A stretch of 64,000 bases of DNA from Prevotella jejuni (GCF_900187995.1 NZ_FZNZ01000019.1:1-64000); one strand, 5' to 3'. Positions 46,003 through 54,490 are shown, numbered from the stretch's first letter. The notes: generated by a model not told the origin, from the sequence alone. Numbers and translations: made by a program.

Positions 46003-46069
46003 TGTCCCTACGTAAACGAAATAAAAAGAAATTAAGCACGAAATAATAACTATTTTAATTGATAAAACA

Positions 46070-46273
46070 ATGGAGAAAAAGAAACAAAAGAAGAACTATT
46101 CTGCACCAGAGTGTGAAATAGTCCACGTAAACGAAACCACTAATCTGATGGACGCGTCCATGCCTGGCCAGCACAAAAAGGCAAACCATGCTTCTGGTCC
46201 AGCCAGTGCTAAGGCAAGTCAATGGGATGAGGAAGAGTTCGAAGATGAAAACTCAACTTCATGGGAAGACTAA
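46070..46273 (+). CDS. Small protein of cassette B with Y-x2-P-E-C motif
   Basis: This 67-aa paralogue of the 7333 protein has a K-rich start, Y-S-A-P-E-C-E-I at 10-17, T-N-L-M-D-A-S at about 24-30, and an acidic end E-D-E-N-S-T-S-W-E-D. The tail after the A-S site differs completely from that of cassette A, as expected for a variable segment behind a conserved leader-like half. The function is unknown. It precedes the lipoprotein gene by 40 bases. Confidence 0.7.
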   Translation: MEKKKQKKNYSAPECEIVHVNETTNLMDASMPGQHKKANHASGPASAKASQWDEEEFEDENSTSWED

Positions 46274-46313
46274 CAGAGTGTAATTAACTAAAAGAACAAA
46301 GTAAAACGAATAA

Positions 46314-47924
46314 ATGATGAAGAAAACAATGAAACAATATTCATTCGCATCGCAACTAAAGTCTTTGGCAGTCGTGTTCGGCGTCGCCTTGACTTTCGCA
46401 TCTTGTGCTAAGGAAGATGTGGTACAGAACCCAACCAACAAAGAGGGCGATAACGATAAGAACCTTACAACTTTCGTTGCAGGCGATGAGGCAAAGACTC
46501 GCACCTCATTGGATTATAACAGCAGCGACTTCTCTTGGGAGGCAGGCGATTATATCTACGTTAAGGATGACGACGGCGTAATGAGAAAGAGCACGAACGC
46601 TCCAACTCAGAAGGTAGCTTCTTTTAAGTATAAAGTACCAGGCAAGTTTACAGAACACACAAGTTATAAGGTTTATTACTTGGGGAAGAATAGTAATGGC
46701 AGCCAAGTAACTATCTCTGCTAACCAGACGCAGACCGCCCCAGACAACACCGAGCATTTCGGCACAGTAGGCGACTACGGTACAGCTACGGCAACAGGAG
46801 CAGTAGGCGGTAGCATCTTTAGCTTTCAGTTAGAGCATCAGCCAGCTTACCTTGTCTTCCAGCCTTACACAAGTAACACAATTCTCCGTAACTGTTACTT
46901 AACCAAAGTAGAGGTAACTTCTGACAACGATATAGCCGAAACATACAGTGTCAATACAACTACAGGTGCTTTGGATGCTTCTGCAGGTACAGGCAGCAAA
47001 CAAATTGTTTTGACTACAAGCGGCAGTAGTACTAATCCAAACGGCTTCCCACTGACTAACAGCGCAGCAAATGTAACAACAAACGGTGCATACATGGTGA
47101 TTAAGCCTGGAACTCATATCTTAAAAGTACGTTACTGGGTAAAAGACGAAGCTACCAACGTAGAGGGTACTATTACGAAGACGCTTCCTGCTACTGCTTA
47201 TGCTTCTAACACTTACTACGATATGACAGCTAACCTTAACGTACGCGATTACGACGGCGACCATTACTACATGTGGGATGCACAGGAGCAATATTGGAAG
47301 GATTACGAATGGACAAGGCACTTGTCAGGCAATACAGGTCAGCCAACACTAAACAACAACAGTTCCCCAAATTACCCTCAGAGTAACAGTGATGTGTCTC
47401 GTTGGTACAACGAGAGTTACCCAGGTTATGGCGTAAGTAACCCAGCAACGCACAGTTCATGTAAAGACCTTCCAAACGCTAACGAGATGTCTTGGTATTG
47501 CGTGTATGGCGATCCACGTTGGGACGGTGACGAATTATGGACTACTATGGGTCATTTATATAAAGGTGGCATGTGGTTTAAGAAGAAGGCTGTGTTGCAG
47601 GCAGAGAATCATTACGACACAGAGAAATCCGCCGATAATACAACCGACTTACGTACAACATACAAGGATTATAACAACACTAACAGTAGCATCACCTCTG
47701 GTCTTCCATCAGCAGCCGATGCAAATAAATATTTCTACCTGCCCGCCTTGGGTTACTACTACTCTGGTCAGCTGAACCTCGTTGGCGACGGCGGCTACTA
47801 TTGGTCGTCAAGTGCTTACCCGTGGGGCAGTAGCGGCGCGTACAACCTGAATTTCTTCAGTGGTTACGTCTACGTGGGCAGCAACTACCGCAGCTACGGG
47901 TTCAGGGCGGAGGCGCTTCAGTAG
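46314..47924 (+). CDS. Fimbrillin-like lipoprotein of cassette B with DGR-like variable C-terminus
   Basis: This 536-aa predicted surface lipoprotein has lipobox F-A-S-C31 (starts at Met1, 2 or 6 all keep it). The N-terminal two thirds are fimbrillin-like beta-sandwiches. From about residue 485 (Y-F-Y-L-P-A-L-G-Y-Y-Y) the C-terminus is FISUMP/C-type-lectin-like: G-Y-Y-W-S-S-S-A-Y-P, then A-Y-N-L-N-F-F, ending S-Y-G-F-R-A-E-A. The last 45 codons are GC-rich and dominated by NNC codons (TAC, AAC, GGC, AGC, GTC, TTC, CGC). That is expected for a variable region copied from an AAC-rich template by a diversity-generating retroelement. No template repeat or reverse transcriptase is in the window. 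It is probably an adhesin. Confidence 0.75.
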   Translation: MMKKTMKQYSFASQLKSLAVVFGVALTFASCAKEDVVQNPTNKEGDNDKNLTTFVAGDEAKTRTSLDYNSSDFSWEAGDYIYVKDDDGVMRKSTNAPTQKVASFKYKVPGKFTEHTSYKVYYLGKNSNGSQVTISANQTQTAPDNTEHFGTVGDYGTATATGAVGGSIFSFQLEHQPAYLVFQPYTSNTILRNCYLTKVEVTSDNDIAETYSVNTTTGALDASAGTGSKQIVLTTSGSSTNPNGFPLTNSAANVTTNGAYMVIKPGTHILKVRYWVKDEATNVEGTITKTLPATAYASNTYYDMTANLNVRDYDGDHYYMWDAQEQYWKDYEWTRHLSGNTGQPTLNNNSSPNYPQSNSDVSRWYNESYPGYGVSNPATHSSCKDLPNANEMSWYCVYGDPRWDGDELWTTMGHLYKGGMWFKKKAVLQAENHYDTEKSADNTTDLRTTYKDYNNTNSSITSGLPSAADANKYFYLPALGYYYSGQLNLVGDGGYYWSSSAYPWGSSGAYNLNFFSGYVYVGSNYRSYGFRAEALQ

Positions 47925-47945
47925 TTCTCGCGATTGGTCCTTTAT

Positions 47946-47994
47946 AGGTGTCGCCCTCTAAAAGGCGACACCTTAACTACCGCCGTAAGGCGGT
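47946..47994 (+). promoter_or_regulatory. Two GC-rich hairpins behind the variable C-terminus
   Basis: Hairpin 1: AGGTGTCGCC / GGCGACACCT, 10-bp stem, 8-nt loop (47946-47973). Hairpin 2: ACCGCC-GTAA-GGCGGT, 6-bp stem, 4-nt loop (47979-47994). A GC-rich hairpin just after the variable region is a known aid to retrohoming in some diversity-generating retroelements. They could also be terminators, though T runs are lacking. Confidence 0.55.
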
Positions 47995-48048
47995 CGACGC
48001 AAATTTTAGAAAATCAAGAATATACATAATAATATAGTCGACAACATA

Positions 48049-48150
48049 ATGAAATTGTCTTCAATCTTGGCATTAGAAGCATCAGAAGAGGTAAAGATTT
48101 ATCTTCATCGTGAAGGTCTTTTTTGGAAGGCTTACGAGCGGAGTGCTTAA
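48049..48150 (+). pseudogene. Truncated MutS-like (DGR accessory-type) ORF
   Basis: A 33-codon ORF, M-K-L-S-S-I-L-A-L-E then I-Y-L-H-R-E-G-L-F-W-K-A-Y-E-R-S-A-stop. The G-x-F-W-x-A-Y-E segment resembles the mismatch-recognition N-domain of MutS (G-x-F-Y-E-x-Y/F) and small MutS-like proteins reported beside some diversity-generating retroelements. It is much shorter than such proteins, and the sequence after the stop is a GC-rich repeat fragment, so it looks like a decayed remnant. It starts 125 bases after the variable lipoprotein gene. Confidence 0.5.
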
Positions 48151-48286
48151 GAAACCCCACCCCAGCCCTCCCCAAAGGAGATGGAGTGTCTAACGGGATA
48201 AAGGAGGGTGAGAGATAAGGAAAAATCTAACCTGTTGCAAGAAAATTTCTAACGTGTTATAAATTTACGGGGAACGTGTTAGCGAG

Positions 48287-48332
48287 AAATTTCTAACGGG
48301 TTAGAAATTTTCTTCCGACCCGTTAGAAATTT
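48287..48332. repeat. Palindromic AAATTTCTAACGGGT array
   Basis: AAATTTCTAACGGGT (48287-48301) is mirrored by ACCCGTTAGAAATTT (48318-48332), and the first half is itself near-palindromic around GG at 48298. A further TTTCTAACG unit is at 48247. Its build resembles the GTTCGCGAAC array beside cassette A. The rest of 47925-48534 holds the hairpins, the MutS-like remnant, a GC-rich repeat fragment near 48152-48192 and a CTCCG...CGGAG hairpin at 48361-48396. Confidence 0.7.
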
Positions 48333-48534
48333 TACTCTGATCTAATATATGTTTTTAAGTCTCCGCATCGTGCGGGTTTTCCAAGCTTTACGGAGGTTTT
48401 TGTTTCTTTTGAATAGTGAATAAAGAAGCTTTTACTTAAGCTAATTATGCTCGGTATAAGAAACGAAACTAATGAAAGACGTGTTGCTGCGAATGCAGCA
48501 GAAGTAAGTAATAACTAATAAAATTTTAAACACA

Positions 48535-48990
48535 ATGAGAATCAAATTGATTGAAAGAAGAAAACCAGGCACCAAGACAGGTCCTGGAAAGTTTTATGCA
48601 AGTCCTGTGAACGTGGGGAAGAAGACTTTGCGGGATATTGCTCGCGACATTGCTGGGCGTTCTTCGCTGACACGTGGTGATATCGAAAACGTGTTGGCAA
48701 ACTTTATGGATTGTCTGCCTCATTATCTTCGTGACGGCTTTAGCGTGCAGTTAGGAGAATTTGGCACAATGCGCCTGACACTGTCAAGCGAGGGTGCTGC
48801 AACGGAAAAGGCTTTTAAGACTGAGACGATTAAGCCGCGTGTGGTCTTTACGCCTGGAAGAGAATTGAAGAGTGAGCTTGCCGCAAACTCCTACGAGTCA
48901 GTGAGGAAGAAAGAGGAAGCAGACAAGGACAAGAAGGAGGATAAGAAAAAGAACGGAGGAGGAAGTGGCCCAGTAGCGGGCCAAGGATAA
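48535..48990 (+). CDS. HU-like DNA-binding protein of cassette B
   Basis: This 151-aa HU-related protein has T-L-R-D-I-A-R-D-I-A-G-R-S-S-L-T-R-G-D-I-E near 32-52, then V-Q-L-G-E-F-G-T-M-R-L, the HU beta-arm entry, and a long lysine/aspartate-rich tail ending glycine-rich. It is a paralogue of the cassette A HU-like protein in position and plan, though the two are of different subtypes. A good terminator follows at 49174. A role in local chromatin or regulation of the cassette is inference. Confidence 0.88.
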   Translation: MRIKLIERRKPGTKTGPGKFYASPVNVGKKTLRDIARDIAGRSSLTRGDIENVLANFMDCLPHYLRDGFSVQLGEFGTMRLTLSSEGAATEKAFKTETIKPRVVFTPGRELKSELAANSYESVRKKEEADKDKKEDKKKNGGGSGPVAGQG

Positions 48991-49173
48991 AGGAGGATAT
49001 TATGCCTAATAAGGCCAATAAGGCCAATGGGCCTAATAAGGCCAATATTCAAGAAAAGAAAAAAGTTCGGTTTTAATAATACTGAATTGATTAATTTAGT
49101 TTTAATTATGTTTCCAGCGGGAATCCATTGATGTGATATCAATGACGATACATCGGTAATTTAATTTTCGTTT

Positions 49174-49218
49174 CTTGCCCCTGTCACCATTGTTGGTGTT
49201 AAGGGGCAAGTTTTTTGG
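49174..49218 (+). terminator. Terminator after the cassette B HU-like gene
   Basis: CTTGCCCC (49174-49181) pairs with GGGGCAAG (49203-49210), with inner CACC/GGTG pairing, followed by TTTTTT. Confidence 0.8.
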
Positions 49219-49482
49219 TGGTAGCTCGTTGATTTATTTCTCACAGATTTTCACAGATGAACAGAAGCCTTTCTGCTCACAGGGAGAACCCACAAACGCC
49301 GGCAAGCGACGACAGATATCACAGAGCCTTTCTGCTATTCATCAACACCTAACAATTAACACCTAACACCCAACAATGGCTGAAAGGCTCTGTGTTATCG
49401 GTTGACTTAATGTCTCTGTGCGCCTTTGTGATTTCTGTTCTTCTGTGTAGTTCTGTGAGAGAAAAAAAGAGAACATGAGAGA

Positions 49483-49648
49483 GCGGCCCCTCCCCCAACC
49501 CCTCCCCCGAAGGGAAGGGGCGTAATCACCGAGATACCCCTATGGAGAGGGTGTACGCTTCGTTCTATCCTCTTATCAGCAGCCCTATAGGGGTAACCTC
49601 ACATACTACGCCCCTTCCCTGTGGGGGAGGGGTTGGGGGAGGGGCCGC
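49483..49648. repeat. Pair of inverted GC-rich repeats between cassette B and rsmD
   Basis: Copies at 49483-49524 and 49607-49648 are near-perfect reverse complements, with ACCCCTAT/ATAGGGGT pairing in the spacer. A right-end fragment of the long palindromic repeat follows at 49663-49750. The rest of the 48991-49768 gap holds GGCCAATAAGGCC-type units (49000-49050) and CACAGA-rich simple sequence at 49230-49460; no gene was seen. Confidence 0.85.
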
Positions 49649-49768
49649 TTCCTTTAACGTGAGCTGAAAGGCTTTGTGATATGGTTGGCTTAATGCTTCT
49701 GTGTGCCTTATTATATGAGAGTTTTAGTTTATCACTCCATATTTCGGTAGAATCAGATTTAAAGTCTG

Positions 49769-50299
49769 TTATCTAAACAAAGTAAAGTTCACACTGCCAT
49801 AACTTCTATGTTCGATGAAGTGGGGATGAGCGGAGAAATCATAGTTCTTACCATGTTCAAAGACAAGTAGGCCATCTTCTTTTAATAAGTCATATTGGAA
49901 GATAAGGTCAGGAATAGTCTGCAGTTCGGGCAGAGCGTAGGGTGGATCAGCAAAGATAAGGTCGAACTTCTGATGACAACTTTTTAAGAAACGGAACACA
50001 TCACCTTTGATTAATATATGGTCTTCAGTGCCGAGTTTCTCCATACATTGACTGATAAAGCGAGCATGGTCACGGTCTTTCTCAACGCTAATCACCTCAC
50101 TGCAGCCACGTGATAAGAGTTCTAAGGATATACTACCCGTACCAGCAAAGAGGTCGAGCGCTGTTGTCTCATCCCAATCCACGTAAGCATTGATGACATT
50201 AAAGATGTTCTCTTTAGCAAAGTCTGTTGTAGGGCGTGCCTTAAAGGTACGTGGGATATCAAAATGTCTACCTTTATATTTTCCAGTTATAATTCGCAT
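49769..50299 (-). CDS. rsmD: 16S rRNA (guanine(966)-N2)-methyltransferase
   Basis: This 176-aa RsmD methylates 16S rRNA during 30S assembly. The opening M-R-I-I-T-G-K-Y-K-G-R is typical. The SAM motif D-L-F-A-G-T-G-S-I-S is near 48-57 and the catalytic motif F-A-D-P-P-Y near 115-120. It lies downstream of a DUF3822 gene on the same strand, a pairing common in Bacteroidales. Confidence 0.95.
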   Translation of the reverse strand: MRIITGKYKGRHFDIPRTFKARPTTDFAKENIFNVINAYVDWDETTALDLFAGTGSISLELLSRGCSEVISVEKDRDHARFISQCMEKLGTEDHILIKGDVFRFLKSCHQKFDLIFADPPYALPELQTIPDLIFQYDLLKEDGLLVFEHGKNYDFSAHPHFIEHRSYGSVNFTLFR

Positions 50300-50426
50300 G
50301 GTTTCTTTTTTAGGGGGGGATATGGAGTTAAGGAGTTAAGGAGTGAAATGGAGTTAAGACATTAGTCTTTTATCGAAAATGTGAGTGGTTTAACTTATTC
50401 GATACCTTAATCTTTCTCTATTTCTT

Positions 50427-51239
50427 CTATTCCAGATAGATAGTCTTCATGTCATAGGGTATCTCAGTACGCTTAGCCAGTTGACTATTATTGAAGTAGA
50501 CCTCTTGGTCAAGGACTCTACAGAACTTTAGATGTTCCTTAGCTTTCTTCAAGAGCCACTCTTGATAAGGAAGGTCACCTACAAGGTATAGCTCGTCTTT
50601 CTCGGTATCCATTCCTGTTAGCTTCCATATATAAAGAAGGAAATACAAGGCATCATGTTCGTTTGTGACCTCGTATGAATTGCTGAAACGGAACCTGTTT
50701 TGTTGGAAACTAAACACCTCCATACGCTTGTCGTGGAAGTAAGCATATAGTTTCCTGCGTGGTCCTGCGTATGAGCGACGATAGAGATGGGTCCATACCG
50801 ATTGCATTAGCGGTTGTAAACGGATATCCTTGAAATGGTCATCGATAACAAGTTTGAGGTCCTTGTTAATCGCAAAGACAGCAACAGCGTTCAGATCAGG
50901 AAGGATACTCGATAGAATTTCCTCATTACCTTGCCTCTTGAAGGTGTGATGATAGAGTGTTTCAATGTCCTGTGTACCAAAGTCGTCTGTAGGCATTAGC
51001 ATGACAGGGGTGTCAATGGTTGCTAATAAGCGTTTGTATCCACTCTGCAGTAATTCCGAAACTTTGAATGCTTCACGCAGATTAGCAGCAATAGAGATAC
51101 CCATATTCATGTCGTATGGCTCATAAACGAGTGTACCATTCTCCTGCGGGTCGCCCACGGCAAGAGCCATACTATTTCTGCTAAATCTGATAGTAAGGCG
51201 TAGTTTCTTATCGTATAAATTATTGTCTGTCTCTGTCAT
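50427..51239 (-). CDS. DUF3822 family protein
   Basis: The start M-T-E-T-D-N-N-L-Y-D at 51239 gives 270 aa, the family's usual length; the longer ORF to 51422 adds an implausible lysine/tyrosine-rich tract. The protein resembles the actin-like/ASKHA-type DUF3822 family found only in Bacteroidetes, with L-R-L-T-I-R-F-S-R-N-S-M-A-L-A-V at the start. It is likely in an operon with rsmD. No biochemical role is known. Confidence 0.8.
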   Translation of the reverse strand: MTETDNNLYDKKLRLTIRFSRNSMALAVGDPQENGTLVYEPYDMNMGISIAANLREAFKVSELLQSGYKRLLATIDTPVMLMPTDDFGTQDIETLYHHTFKRQGNEEILSSILPDLNAVAVFAINKDLKLVIDDHFKDIRLQPLMQSVWTHLYRRSYAGPRRKLYAYFHDKRMEVFSFQQNRFRFSNSYEVTNEHDALYFLLYIWKLTGMDTEKDELYLVGDLPYQEWLLKKAKEHLKFCRVLDQEVYFNNSQLAKRTEIPYDMKTIYLE

Positions 51240-51464
51240 TACGAACGTTATATAGCATATTATCACTTGCAAACTTACATAAAATTTTCCGATTACGATG
51301 GTTAACCATTTGATAAATATCAGAGAATAGTTCCTTTTTAAGTATAAAAAAAGGGAATTTCGATACGTGATACTCAAAAAAAGTATAACTTTGCACCCAC
51401 TTATAAAGCGATAACTATTCAATTCATCATTTTAAGTGGTCGTATTGAATAATAATTTTTATAC

Positions 51465-51968
51465 ATGGCAATACAATTCTTTGTAATCTTCGGATGCTTA
51501 GCATTAGGAGAGGTGATTGTTTGGGCAACAGGAATCAAACTGCCGTCCAGTATTATTGGTATGCTTATCCTTACACTTCTTTTGAAGTTGGGATGGGTAA
51601 AGTTAGGTTGGGTAGAACGCCTTTCACAGCTTTTAATATCCAATCTTGGTTTCTTCTTTGTGCCACCTGGGGTGGCTTTAATACTCTATCTCAACGTTAT
51701 CAAGGACTATTGGCTTTCGATAATGATGGCAACAGTTGTCAGTACGGTCTTAGTATTGGTTGTCACTGGGCACATGCACCAACTCGTCATTAAGTTTGAA
51801 CGTCGACTGATGGCGCTTGACTTGCTCCATCATCGTTCTCATGCAGCGAAGCTGAAAAAGGCTTTGGAGGAGGCAGAGGAGGCAGAAGCCATTGAAGAGT
51901 CCGAACGTATCGTTATGGATAAGGCGTTACATGGTCAGGATGGTATAAATAATCAGGAGGAAGAATAA
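51465..51968 (+). CDS. lrgA: CidA/LrgA family membrane protein
   Basis: This 167-aa holin-like membrane protein has four hydrophobic helices in the first 115 residues with the family motif I-K-L-P-S-S-I-I-G-M-L and F-F-V-P-P-G-V-A. The C-terminus is a charged coiled segment rich in E and A. Its stop overlaps the lrgB start (TAATG). CidA/LrgA proteins modulate murein hydrolase activity or carry small metabolites. The cid versus lrg name is by convention only. Confidence 0.9.
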   Translation: MAIQFFVIFGCLALGEVIVWATGIKLPSSIIGMLILTLLLKLGWVKLGWVERLSQLLISNLGFFFVPPGVALILYLNVIKDYWLSIMMATVVSTVLVLVVTGHMHQLVIKFERRLMALDLLHHRSHAAKLKKALEEAEEAEAIEESERIVMDKALHGQDGINNQEEE

Positions 51969-52717
51969 TGGATTCATGGAATGATACGATTGGTCAAACT
52001 ATTGACTTAATACAGGACGGTAAGGACATCTTCTCCAATCAGTACGTTATTCTCGCATTGACTTTTGCAGCTTTCTTTTATGTTAGACGACTGCAGCAGC
52101 GTACAGGTTGGATGCTACTCAATCCTATTCTGATAGCAATAATACTTCTCATTGTTTACCTCAAGGTGACGGGTGTTCCTTTTGAGGTTTATAAACAAGA
52201 TGCACAACTTATTGATTTCTGGCTCAAGCCAGCCGTTGTTGCCTTAGGCGTACCGCTTTATCTTCAGCTTGATGCGATAAAGCGTTTATGGCTCCCGATA
52301 GTCCTCTCTCAGCTTGTAGGTTGCTTGGTAGGTATCGTGAGTGTCGTTTTGGTTGCGCAATACTTTCATGCTCCGAAGTTCATCATACTGTCTTTGGCAA
52401 GTAAATCTGTCACAACACCTATCGCAATGGAGGTAACACAGAGTCTTGGCGGTATTCCTTCTCTTACGGCAGCCGTGGTGGTCATCACTGGTATTATTGG
52501 TGCGTTGGTAGGTTTCAAAGCATTGACAATCGGCCATGTGAAGAGTCCTATTGCTCAAGGACTATCTATGGGAGCAGCTTCTCATGCTGTGGGTGCATCA
52601 ACCGCCATGGCATATAGCAGTAAGTATGGTGCTTTTGCGAGCTTAGGTATTACGCTAAATGGTATCTTCACCGCCCTGCTTACCCCAACGGTTCTCCGCT
52701 TGATGGGAATTATTTAG
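51968..52717 (+). CDS. lrgB: LrgB family membrane protein
   Basis: This 249-aa partner of LrgA has about seven membrane helices. Family motifs include L-K-P-A-V-V-A-L-G-V-P-L-Y, S-L-A-S-K-S-V-T-T-P-I-A-M-E and G-A-A-S-H-A-V-G-A-S-T-A. One-base overlap with lrgA shows translational coupling. In plants and bacteria, fused LrgAB transports glycolate/pyruvate-like acids, so a metabolite role is possible. Confidence 0.93.
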   Translation: MDSWNDTIGQTIDLIQDGKDIFSNQYVILALTFAAFFYVRRLQQRTGWMLLNPILIAIILLIVYLKVTGVPFEVYKQDAQLIDFWLKPAVVALGVPLYLQLDAIKRLWLPIVLSQLVGCLVGIVSVVLVAQYFHAPKFIILSLASKSVTTPIAMEVTQSLGGIPSLTAAVVVITGIIGALVGFKALTIGHVKSPIAQGLSMGAASHAVGASTAMAYSSKYGAFASLGITLNGIFTALLTPTVLRLMGII

Positions 52718-52768
52718 GCGGTTTTGTGTAATAGCGTGATAAAGGCTACTAAATGTAAGTAGAAAATC

Positions 52769-52915
52769 ATACACGCTATTCCACGAATAGTTTTAATTTC
52801 ATTTTGCTGTCACATTTAATATTTCGTGTAATCCTACTGTTACATAATAAGTTAACTAATGAATTAGGGTGACAGTAGTGACAGCAAAATTTTTTTTCAC
52901 TGGGAAATGCTTTGG
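52769..52915. repeat. TTTTGCTGTCAC inverted-terminal repeat, copy 1
   Basis: The core is 52801-52890 with 13-bp perfect ends ATTTTGCTGTCAC / GTGACAGCAAAAT. Similarity to copy 2 extends to both sides (CTATTCCACGAATA before, TTCACTGGGAAATGCTTT after). Right after it, at 52914, is a copy of the MITE end GGTTCTTCCGTTAAATG. Confidence 0.85.
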
Positions 52916-53300
52916 TTCTTCCGTTAAATGCATAGATAGGAAACTGAATAAAGGCTTATTGCTTACATGGTATGACTTTCCTGGATCAATGGTCTAACAA
53001 AGGGGACATAGTATGTAGGAAAGACAAACACATATTATACCTATCATTACCATATCTCTCCGTATTCTACAAACAACTTATCCCTATACTAACCAATATT
53101 ACAATACCCTATACTTGGTTATCAATCATTTATAAAGTTGATACTGCACAAAGCATCCCGAAAGTTTATGAAAAATATTTTTGCTGGTTAACTTGGGATA
53201 ATAAGAGGCAAAAGTTACATCTGCGAAAATCTAACTGCGACATTCACAGAAAACGGAATGTCGCAGTTAATCAAAGGAGTGTTCTACCCAGTAGCAGACT
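52914..53300 (+). repeat. Degenerate MITE-related stretch and hairpin
   Basis: It begins with the MITE terminal sequence (GGTTCTTCCGTTAAATG at 52914) and shares ACATGGTA further in, but no matching right end is found. It contains a 13-bp perfect hairpin AACTGCGACATTC / GAATGTCGCAGTT near 53230-53266. A 112-aa ORF in this stretch has no coding look. Confidence 0.5.
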
Positions 53301-53339
53301 AAATGTTTGAGAAAAGGTTGTAGTGATGTAACCTTTTTG
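53301..53339. repeat. 39-base direct repeat, left of fic
   Basis: AAATGTTTGAGAAAAGGTTG onward; close match to 54452-54490 on the other side of the Fic gene. It can act as the fic terminator on the minus strand. Confidence 0.8.
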
Positions 53340-53344
53340 CGTGT

Positions 53345-54412
53345 TTACTGGGTAAGAAAGACTCTCCAGCTTCCATCTTTCTCACCACGCTCCACATACT
53401 TTTTAGAAAGCAGTTTATCCAACAGTTTTTGGATAGCTGACACACTAATACCTGTTCCCTCTTTCATATCGTTCAGAGTCAGCGTAGGCTGTGTGCGCAT
53501 GGCGTTCAATATTTTGGTGTAGTTAGGCGAGCGAAAAGAAATTCTTTCGCCGTCATACCACCAAAGATTTTCATTCTTTTCGCTGATGAAGAGCACATCA
53601 TTATAAACCTCTGTTGCCACAAGCTCATTGAAATATTTGAGGAATGGACGAATATCGCCAATGTTGGCGTGTGCTCCGTCGCTCGGCACAGGGCCGACTT
53701 CAAGGTCAGACTGATGCAACGCTTCCAGATACTCGCTCTTCTTGCGGCTGCGCACAACAATCATCGGATAATTGTGGCGTGTGAGAATGAAGTTGATCAT
53801 CAAACGGGCGATACGTCCATTGCCATCCTCAAAGGGGTGAATGCGTATATAACGATAGTGGAACAATGCCGCCAGTTCGATAGCTGAAAGTTTCCCTTTC
53901 TTCTCGGCTTCATTGTACCAATTCACCAAGTCAAACATCAGCCCCGGCGTTTCTTCGGGCGAAGCGTACTCAAAGCGGTCGCCATACCTTGTTATCACAC
54001 TATTGGGGCGCGTCTTATACTGACCTGCGTGTATCACATAATTTGTCTGCACGCCACCAGGCAGATTGCGGTAAACGGTGTAGTTTTCACGAAGCAGTGT
54101 TCTGTGCAGTGTGCGGATGAAGTTTTGTGTCAAAGGCTTTTCTTTGACAGCAGCCTCTTCTGTCATCATTTGCAGCCCCACGTTGCTTGCCGTCATCTCG
54201 TACACGTCCCTTATGTCAGCCTCGCCAATCACCTTGCCGAATAGCAGAAGAATCTCGGTCTGACCATAAGTCAGTGTGTTGCCCTCAATGTGGTTGCTAT
54301 TATAGTTGAAGTCCACGGTGAAGCGGCGGCTGAGCCTATCCCTGTCCTTCTCTGACAATGGCTGAATATCGCGCCAAGCAGCTAATGCCTTCTTTATATT
54401 TAGATACTTCAT
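53345..54412 (-). CDS. Fic family protein (AMP-transferase type), self-inhibited class
   Basis: This 355-aa Fic protein probably transfers AMP to a target protein's hydroxyl group. The active-site motif H192-P-F-E-D-G-N-G-R-I-A-R203 is complete. An N-terminal inhibitory motif S39-N-H-I-E43-G fits the (S/T)xxxE(G/N) pattern, in which the glutamate blocks ATP binding. The C-terminal 75 residues form a winged-helix DNA-binding-like domain, typical of the long Fic/DOC subclass. No separate antitoxin gene is adjacent. It lies between 39-base direct repeats and between two copies of a 90-bp mobile-type repeat. Confidence 0.93.
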   Translation of the reverse strand: MKYLNIKKALAAWRDIQPLSEKDRDRLSRRFTVDFNYNSNHIEGNTLTYGQTEILLLFGKVIGEADIRDVYEMTASNVGLQMMTEEAAVKEKPLTQNFIRTLHRTLLRENYTVYRNLPGGVQTNYVIHAGQYKTRPNSVITRYGDRFEYASPEETPGLMFDLVNWYNEAEKKGKLSAIELAALFHYRYIRIHPFEDGNGRIARLMINFILTRHNYPMIVVRSRKKSEYLEALHQSDLEVGPVPSDGAHANIGDIRPFLKYFNELVATEVYNDVLFISEKNENLWWYDGERISFRSPNYTKILNAMRTQPTLTLNDMKEGTGISVSAIQKLLDKLLSKKYVERGEKDGSWRVFLTQ

Positions 54413-54451
54413 ACAGACATATTTATTTTAAATACATCGCAAAATTATGAA

Positions 54452-54490
54452 AAATGTTTGAGAAAAGGTTGTAATGTTACAACCTTTTTG
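54452..54490. repeat. 39-base direct repeat and hairpin, right of fic
   Basis: It contains a perfect 12-bp hairpin AAAAGGTTGTAA / TTACAACCTTTT with a 2-base loop (54463-54488). The left copy at 53301 has the same outer parts but a different centre. Confidence 0.8.

Noticed and set aside
47780..48150. A complete diversity-generating retroelement
   Set aside because: No reverse transcriptase and no adenine-rich template copy of the variable region are present; only target-like and accessory-like pieces remain.
48240..48345. Integrase attachment site
   Set aside because: The AAATTTCTAACGGGT palindromes are not near a tRNA or an integrase gene.
52972..53310. 112-aa ORF between repeats
   Set aside because: No homology recognised, poor start context, and it overlaps MITE-related sequence and a 13-bp hairpin.
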